Below, one piece after another: positions 5,385 to 9,747 of a stretch of DNA of 9,747 nt. A model generated the notes under the pieces. It saw nothing but the letters and a program-made list of their open reading frames with translations. It was not told the DNA's origin and searched no databases. The position numbers were made by a program, and so were the translations under genes. Source of the DNA: Archangium sp. (GTDB lineage Bacteria; Myxococcota; Myxococcia; Myxococcales; Myxococcaceae); the NCBI GenBank assembly GCA_016793525.1, contig JAEUJT010000374.1, positions 1 to 9,747 on the forward strand, given 5' to 3'. Every line of letters starts with the position of its first letter. The stretch's first letter is position 1.

Positions 5385-7559
5385 TTACGTCGTCGGTGCG
5401 GGGCCCTTGGTCTCCATCGATTCGGCGACCAGCTCGGCGATGTCGCGCACCTTCACGGTGTCGGCGCGCTCGGTGTCGGCGAGGCCGTCTTTCACCATGG
5501 TGTGACAGAAGGGGCAGGCCACGGCCACGGTGCCCGACGCCTTGCCGGTGTACGCGCCCACCTGGCCCGGCTTCACCATGTCGGTCGCGCTGGGGAAGGG
5601 AATCGACGCGTCTTTGGCATGCGCCAGGGTGAGGGCGGCCTCGTTGACGCGGTTGTGGTTGATGCGCGTGCCGATGTGCTCTTCCATCCACATCCGCGCG
5701 CCGCCGGCGCCGCAGCAGAACGACTCGCGCTTGCTGCGCTGCATCTCGACCACCTCGAGGCCGGGAATCGCCTTCAGCACCTCGCGCGGCGCGTCGTACA
5801 CGCCGTTGTGGCGGCCCAGGTAACAGGGGTCGTGGTAGGTGAGCGTCTCGTTCATCACCTTCGAGAGCTTGATGCGTTTGTCTTTGAGCAGCTCGTTGAT
5901 GAACTCGGTGTGGTTCAGCACTTTGTAGTTGCCGCCGAACTCCGGGTACTCGTTTTTGATGGTGTTGAAGCAGTGCGGGCACTGGGTGATGACCGCCTTG
6001 ATGCCCTTGGCGTTCCACGACTCGACGTTGGTCTTCGCGAGCGTCTGGTAGAGGTACTCGTTGCCGCCGCGGCGCGCGGAGTCGCCAGTGCACGCCTCTT
6101 CTTTGCCCAGCGTGGCGAAGCTGACCTTGGCCTCGGTGAGAATGGTGGCGAGCGCGCGGCTCACCTTCTTCATGCGCTCGTCGTACGAGCCGGCGCAGCC
6201 GACGAAGAACAGGTACTCGTAGGTGCCGCCGTCGCCCCACTTGGGCAACTTCAGGTCGCCTTCCCACTCGTCGCGCTTGTCTTGGCCGATGCCCCAGGGG
6301 TTGCCCTGGCGCTCCATGCCTTCGAAGACGCGCTGCATCTCTTGGGGGAAGTCGGCCTCGACCTGCACCTTGTAGCGGCGCATGTCGATGAGGCGCGGCA
6401 CGTTCTCGATGAACACCGGGCAGGCCTGCTCGCACCAGCCGCAGGTGGTGCACGCCCACACCGTCTCGGGCGACAGCACCCCTCCGACGAGCGCCGCGAC
6501 CTCGACCTCTTTCCCCTCGGCGTCTTTGCCCAACACGCGCCCGTCTTCGGCCTTCTTCGCCGTGGGCAGCATGGTCTCGTTCTGCCAGAGGAACTGCTTG
6601 ATGCTCTGGTTGACGCCCTTGTGGGTGAGGGGCTTGCCGGTGATGTACGTAGGGCAGTGGGTCTGGCAGCGGCCACACTCGGTGCAGGTGCTGACGTCGA
6701 GCGCCTGCTTCCAGGTCAGGTCGGTGAAGGCCTTGGCGCCGAACTCTTCTTTCTCCAAGTTGGGCGTGGAGAGCTTCGCGCTCGTCGAGACCCCCGGCTG
6801 CGTGGGCAGCTTCTTCATGAAGACGTTGAGCAGGCCAACCACCACGTGGAAGTGTTTTCCCTGGGGGAGGAAGTTCAAGAACGTCAGCACGATGGAGAGG
6901 TGAACCCAGAAGCAGATGATGCCCAACGTGTGCAACGCGCCGTCAGGTACCGGGCTCAGCAGCTTGCCGACCGCGCTCGTCACCGGCTCCGCGGCGAGCC
7001 AGGTCACGCCCTGCTCGCGGAAGTGCGACGCGCCGAAGATGAACTCGGTCACCATGAGCCCACCGATGAAGCCGAGAATGAGCAGCGCCTCGTTCGACTT
7101 GGTGAGGCGGTCAGGCTTCACCGCCAGCCGCAACACGCCGAAGTAGCCGACGCCCACGAGCGCAGCGAAGGCCACCAGGTCTTTCACGAAGAGGAAGCCC
7201 TCGTAGGCCGCGCGCAGCACCGCCTTGTCGGCCCAGAACGGGTCGCTCAGGTTGGTGAGCACCGGCACCGCCGACGACGAGAAGCCCATGAGGAAGAGCG
7301 ACCCGGTGCGCAGCTGGAGCACGAGGAACGCCGCGAAGATGAAGATGTGCATCAACCCAGGCACGAACTCTTCGGGGTCGACCATGCGGCGCTGACCGAA
7401 GCCGAACTTCACCAGCGCCATGACGCGCTCGGGAATGCGGTCGACGCGGTTCCCCGGCTCGGGCTTCAACGCCAGCGCCGCGCGCACGCGGCGAAACATC
7501 ATCCACGAGAAGATCGAGACACCAACCACCAACAACAGCGCCGTCGCGAGGGGGCTCAT
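5385..7559 (-). CDS. Membrane Fe-S oxidoreductase, EtfD / ETF:menaquinone oxidoreductase type
   Basis: 724 aa. The N-terminal half (about 1-250) is a NarI-like membrane domain with helices near 3-21, 66-91, 122-146, 157-178 and 207-231, and candidate heme-b ligands His71, His179, His210 and His220. A ferredoxin-like module follows with two [4Fe-4S] motifs: Cys292-295-298-302 and Cys370-373-376-380. Then come two HdrB-like cysteine-rich domains: the first with Cys455, CTGD at 490 replacing CCG, and CPHC at 527-530; the second with DPCYLGR (Cys579), CCG at 615-617 and CPFC at 682-685. The QGNPWG signature (about 418-423) and CTGDxARR are, as I recall, typical of the EtfD/FadF-like group. By family, it passes electrons from electron-transfer flavoprotein, fed by acyl-CoA dehydrogenases, to menaquinone. 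No ETF genes are in the window, so the partner is inferred. The start lies 27 nt after hmgA with a weak ribosome site; tetR follows after 3 nt. Confidence 0.88.
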   Translation of the reverse strand: MSPLATALLLVVGVSIFSWMMFRRVRAALALKPEPGNRVDRIPERVMALVKFGFGQRRMVDPEEFVPGLMHIFIFAAFLVLQLRTGSLFLMGFSSSAVPVLTNLSDPFWADKAVLRAAYEGFLFVKDLVAFAALVGVGYFGVLRLAVKPDRLTKSNEALLILGFIGGLMVTEFIFGASHFREQGVTWLAAEPVTSAVGKLLSPVPDGALHTLGIICFWVHLSIVLTFLNFLPQGKHFHVVVGLLNVFMKKLPTQPGVSTSAKLSTPNLEKEEFGAKAFTDLTWKQALDVSTCTECGRCQTHCPTYITGKPLTHKGVNQSIKQFLWQNETMLPTAKKAEDGRVLGKDAEGKEVEVAALVGGVLSPETVWACTTCGWCEQACPVFIENVPRLIDMRRYKVQVEADFPQEMQRVFEGMERQGNPWGIGQDKRDEWEGDLKLPKWGDGGTYEYLFFVGCAGSYDERMKKVSRALATILTEAKVSFATLGKEEACTGDSARRGGNEYLYQTLAKTNVESWNAKGIKAVITQCPHCFNTIKNEYPEFGGNYKVLNHTEFINELLKDKRIKLSKVMNETLTYHDPCYLGRHNGVYDAPREVLKAIPGLEVVEMQRSKRESFCCGAGGARMWMEEHIGTRINHNRVNEAALTLAHAKDASIPFPSATDMVKPGQVGAYTGKASGTVAVACPFCHTMVKDGLADTERADTVKVRDIAELVAESMETKGPAPTT

Positions 7560-7586
7560 GCGGCGTTCGTTACCAGGAAACTGAAA

Positions 7587-8747
7587 TCAGGGCACGAAGC
7601 TGGCGTGGTAGCCGGGGTCTTCGAGCTCCAAGGCCTGTTTGGTGGGCACCAGCGGCAGCGCACAGTCGAGCATCACCGCGAGCTCGTTCGTCTCCTTCGA
7701 GCCGATGCTGCCCTCGTACGAGCCCGGGTGCGGCCCGTGGGGAATGCCCGCGGGGTGGTGGCTCATGCTGCCGGGCCCGACGCCCTTGCGGCTGGTGAAG
7801 TTGCCGCGGCAGTAGAAGATGAACTCGTCGACGTCGATGGACGCGTGCGGGTACGGGCACGGAATCGCGTCGGGGTGAAAGTCGGTGGGGCGGGGCACGA
7901 AGCTGCAGATGAGCGCTCCGCGCGCGGCGAAGGTGCCGTGCCACGTCGGAGGCAGGTGCGTCAGCCCGACCCGCGGCTGAAAGTTCAGAATCGGGAACGC
8001 CCACGGGTACACCGTGCCGTCCCACCCCACGACGTCGAGCGGCGGCGTGGTGGTCGAGAAGCCGTGGAACACGTCTTGGCGCTTCACCACCAAGTCGCGC
8101 ACGCCTTCGTCGAGCGGGCCCACGAAGCGGGGCTTCTTGAAGTCTCGGTGGCAATACGGAGCGTCCATGCGCAGCTGGCCCACGCCGTTGCGCCACTGCT
8201 TGGGTATGTGCAGGCCGCCGCGGCATTCGATCCACAACCAGTGTTGGGGAATTCCCGCCGAGGGGAGGAACCGGTGCAGCACCCCGCGCGGCACGAAGAC
8301 GTAGTCACCGGCCTCGAAGTCGACGTCGCCGAGCAGCGTGCGCAACGTGCCCGCGCCTTCGTGCACGTAGAAGAGGTCGTCACCGTCGGCGTTGAGGAAA
8401 TACGCCGGATCCGCCTCCGTCGGCTTGGCCACGCCCAGGGTGATGTCGGCGTTGCCCAGCAGCGGCACGCGCGCGTCGAGGGTGGATCCACCCTTCTGGA
8501 CCATCTTCTGCGAGAGATAGTGGCGCTTGGCCAGCGGGCGGCCGTCGACGAACTGGCGCGGGCCCCAGCCGTGCGACGTGCTCGCCGGGAGCTGCCGGTG
8601 CGGCGCGTTGCGGTGGTAACTGATGGTGTACGGCGCCTCGAAGCCGTCTTGGGTGATGCACTGCTCCCAGTGCAGGTGCCCCGCCTCGTCGCGCAGCTGC
8701 ACGTGGTGCTTCTTCGGGACCAGGCCAACCGTGATGCGCTCGATCAT
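7587..8747 (-). CDS. hmgA: Homogentisate 1,2-dioxygenase
   Basis: 386 aa from the ATG at 8747, where conserved sequence begins; the frame is open to 8837 but that extension overlaps the divergent promoter region. The enzyme opens the ring of homogentisate to maleylacetoacetate in tyrosine/phenylalanine breakdown, in the cytoplasm, using Fe(II). The N-terminus carries PYTISYHRNAPHRQ. A first cupin-like barrel (about 120-160) holds DDLFYVHEGAGTLRT and GDYVFVPRGVLHRF. The C-terminal metal-binding cupin holds PHASIDVDEFIFYCRGNF (His301, Glu308) and GIPHGPHPG (His337), which I take as the iron ligands by family pattern. It is shorter than the roughly 430-445 residues of the human and Pseudomonas enzymes, as in the compact bacterial branch. 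No hpd or fahA neighbour is visible. It is the first gene of the minus-strand block, 27 nt before the Fe-S oxidoreductase; it may share a promoter with it or stand alone. Confidence 0.88.
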   Translation of the reverse strand: MIERITVGLVPKKHHVQLRDEAGHLHWEQCITQDGFEAPYTISYHRNAPHRQLPASTSHGWGPRQFVDGRPLAKRHYLSQKMVQKGGSTLDARVPLLGNADITLGVAKPTEADPAYFLNADGDDLFYVHEGAGTLRTLLGDVDFEAGDYVFVPRGVLHRFLPSAGIPQHWLWIECRGGLHIPKQWRNGVGQLRMDAPYCHRDFKKPRFVGPLDEGVRDLVVKRQDVFHGFSTTTPPLDVVGWDGTVYPWAFPILNFQPRVGLTHLPPTWHGTFAARGALICSFVPRPTDFHPDAIPCPYPHASIDVDEFIFYCRGNFTSRKGVGPGSMSHHPAGIPHGPHPGSYEGSIGSKETNELAVMLDCALPLVPTKQALELEDPGYHASFVP

Positions 8748-8776
8748 GCCGTCGCTTCTACAGCGCGGTTGAATTT

Positions 8777-8805
8777 TTGACCCGCTCCGCAGGCGCGGCT
8801 CCAAT
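8777..8805 (+). promoter_or_regulatory. Candidate sigma70-type promoter for the 58-codon gene
   Basis: TTGACC (8777-8782, five of six matches to TTGACA), a 17-nt spacer, then TCCAAT (8800-8805, four of six to TATAAT). Transcription would start near 8812, about 20 nt before the GGAG ribosome site (8831-8834) and 32 nt before the ATG at 8844. It lies in the 96-bp divergent gap with hmgA, and the AT-rich patch GGTTGAATTTTTGACC in it is an imperfect dyad that could bind a regulator. No equally good pair was found for hmgA. Confidence 0.35.
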
Positions 8806-8843
8806 GGGTGCCACACCGCTGTACCTGCCTGGAGCACTCCGCC

Positions 8844-9020
8844 ATGCCCACCCTGCTCGAGAAACTCTTCTCCGACCGCCGCACCGACACCCAGCGTGCG
8901 CTGGCCCGCTTCTCCGAAATCGCGGTGGAGTCGTCATGGCGGCCGACCGACAAGGCGCCGGTGGCGAGCGAAGGCTGGCTGCGCGCGAACGGCTACGCGC
9001 CCGACCGGCGGATCCGCTGA
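8844..9020 (+). CDS. Small hypothetical protein (58 aa)
   Basis: ATG with GGAG 9 nt upstream (8831-8834). Third codon positions are almost all G or C, as in the neighbouring real genes, and a plausible promoter lies upstream, so I regard it as a true gene rather than a chance frame. The product is soluble, with a basic N-terminal helix-like segment (LLEKLFSDRRTDTQRALARFSEIAVESSW) and a polar C-terminus (GWLRANGYAPDRRIR). No motif is recognised. The longer frame from 8808 has no ribosome site and overlaps the promoter candidate. It is divergent from hmgA and ends 1 nt from the convergent kinase-like gene. The function is unknown. Confidence 0.7.
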   Translation: MPTLLEKLFSDRRTDTQRALARFSEIAVESSWRPTDKAPVASEGWLRANGYAPDRRIR

Positions 9021-9021
9021 C

Positions 9022-9747
9022 TCAGCTGATCAACTCACCTTCGACGACGAACTCGCCGCCGTCGTCGATGATCTCGATGGGCTCTGGCACTTCTTCCTCG
9101 AGCACCGCTTCTTCGAGCTCGTCTTCTTCGACGACCGCGGAGAGCCCGAGCAGCGCCTGGCGTACTTCCATCACGCTGGAGAAACGCGCTTGCGGCTCCT
9201 TCGCGAGGCAGCGCTCGAGCAGCGGGTGCCACAGCGCGAGCGACGCCGGCAGCGCGGGCATGTTGGCCACCAGGTGCCGCCGCTTCGTCTCCACGACGTC
9301 GTGCCCGAGAAACGGTGAGCGCCCGGTGAGCAGCTCGTACATCAGCACGCCCAAGCCATAGACGTCTGACAGCGCGGTGGCTCGGTTGCCTGACACGCGC
9401 TCCGGCGCCAGGTACGCCGCGGGCACGAGCACCACGTCGGGCGGCACCGGCAGCGAGCGAATCGAACGAAACAACAGCAGCGAGGTGTCGAGCAGCCGAA
9501 CCTCGGTCGCGGTCGAGGGCCCATCGAGGTACACGTTCGCTGGAGAGAGACAGCCGTGTACGCCGCCTCGCTGGTGCACATCGGCCAGCGCCTCGCAGAG
9601 CGAAAGGCCCCAGAGCAGCCCCTCCTCAGAGGTGAGTGGGCCCACGTTGCGCAGGTACGTCGCGGCGGTTCGGCCTGACACGGGCGCGCTCAGCAGCAGC
9701 AGCCGACCGTCGTCGTCGGAGTGCATCTCCACCGGCGCCAGCAGCGA
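9022..9747 (-). CDS. Ser/Thr protein-kinase-fold protein, probable pseudokinase (N-terminus outside window)
   Basis: The frame is open to the right edge, so only the last 241 codons are visible; the glycine loop and ATP-binding Lys lie outside. What remains is a Hanks-type C-lobe: a hinge and alpha-D region (LLLLSAPVSGRTAATYLRNVGPL), alpha-E (ALADVHQRG), catalytic loop, P+1 region with AYLAPERVSG, the alpha-F motif SDVYGLGVLMYELLTGRSPF, and the alpha-I Arg (ARFSSVMEVRQAL). The catalytic loop reads HGCLSPAN (nt 9535-9558) where active kinases have HRDLKPxN: Asp is Cys and Lys is Ser, while the Mg-binding Asn is kept. The DFG position reads LDTS, keeping only Asp (9487-9489). The kinase fold is followed by a very acidic tail (about 200-236) and no membrane segment. 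Myxobacteria have many such kinases; this one probably acts as a scaffold or sensor rather than a phosphotransferase. Confidence 0.88.
   Translation of the reverse strand, partial: SLLAPVEMHSDDDGRLLLLSAPVSGRTAATYLRNVGPLTSEEGLLWGLSLCEALADVHQRGGVHGCLSPANVYLDGPSTATEVRLLDTSLLLFRSIRSLPVPPDVVLVPAAYLAPERVSGNRATALSDVYGLGVLMYELLTGRSPFLGHDVVETKRRHLVANMPALPASLALWHPLLERCLAKEPQARFSSVMEVRQALLGLSAVVEEDELEEAVLEEEVPEPIEIIDDGGEFVVEGELIS

Noticed and set aside
5124..8780. Open frame of more than 1200 codons on the + strand, antisense to hmgA, the Fe-S oxidoreductase and tetR
   Set aside because: It is a shadow of GC-biased codon use in the minus-strand genes. Its product is an Arg/His/Ala/Glu/Val-rich string with no domain, while the minus strand shows complete families with intact metal-binding motifs.
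8800..8813. TGGCAC...TTGGA on the minus strand upstream of hmgA as a sigma54 promoter
   Set aside because: Only three bases separate the two parts; sigma54 sites need five (GG and GC ten bases apart), and the -12 element lacks GC.
9008..9029. Cluster of short palindromes (GCGGATCCGC, TCAGCTGA) at the junction of the small gene and the kinase-like gene
   Set aside because: The dyads are 8-10 bp, overlap coding ends and have no T-tract; this is within chance for a GC-rich stop region.

Overview
The window is GC-rich with strongly G/C-ending codons. It reads like a member of the Myxococcota (myxobacteria or relatives). The grounds are a lipoprotein with a Cys-rich start and an Asp-Ala-Gly repeat linker, a eukaryotic-like kinase-fold protein, and F-type ATP synthase membrane genes with no F1 genes beside them. 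The phylum is an inference from style, not from a marker gene.

Left part (1-2227): the last 13 codons of a probable c-type cytochrome; a leftward secreted lipoprotein with a (D-A-G)n linker; a divergent spacer; and a rightward phytanoyl-CoA-dioxygenase-like Fe(II)/2-oxoglutarate enzyme. That enzyme meets the next block tail to tail, and both stop codons lie inside a 16-bp perfect palindrome.

Central block (8747 down to 2232, all on the minus strand): in transcription order, homogentisate 1,2-dioxygenase (hmgA), a large membrane Fe-S oxidoreductase of the EtfD / ETF:menaquinone oxidoreductase type, a TetR-family regulator, an AtpZ-like protein, a small AtpI-like membrane protein, then atpB (a), atpE (c) and atpF (b) of the ATP synthase Fo sector. 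From the oxidoreductase to atpB the genes are 3 nt apart or overlap (3 nt, 17-nt overlap, ATGA overlap, 3 nt), which strongly suggests one co-translated unit. An intrinsic-terminator-like hairpin with a T-tract follows atpE directly and precedes atpF, a plausible way to make more c subunit than b subunit. The F1 genes are not here, so the ATP synthase locus appears split.

Right part (8748-9747): a short divergent spacer with a sigma70-like promoter candidate, a 58-codon rightward gene of unknown function, and, 1 nt from it tail to tail, the C-terminal part of a protein-kinase-fold protein. Its catalytic HRD motif reads HGC, so it is probably a pseudokinase. It runs off the right edge.

Functionally, the central block puts aromatic (tyrosine) breakdown, a probable entry point of acyl-CoA-derived electrons into the quinone pool, a ligand-type repressor and the proton channel of ATP synthase in one probable transcription unit. 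No CRISPR, tRNA, rRNA, insertion sequence or phage feature was seen, and no gene-free stretch exceeds 300 bases.
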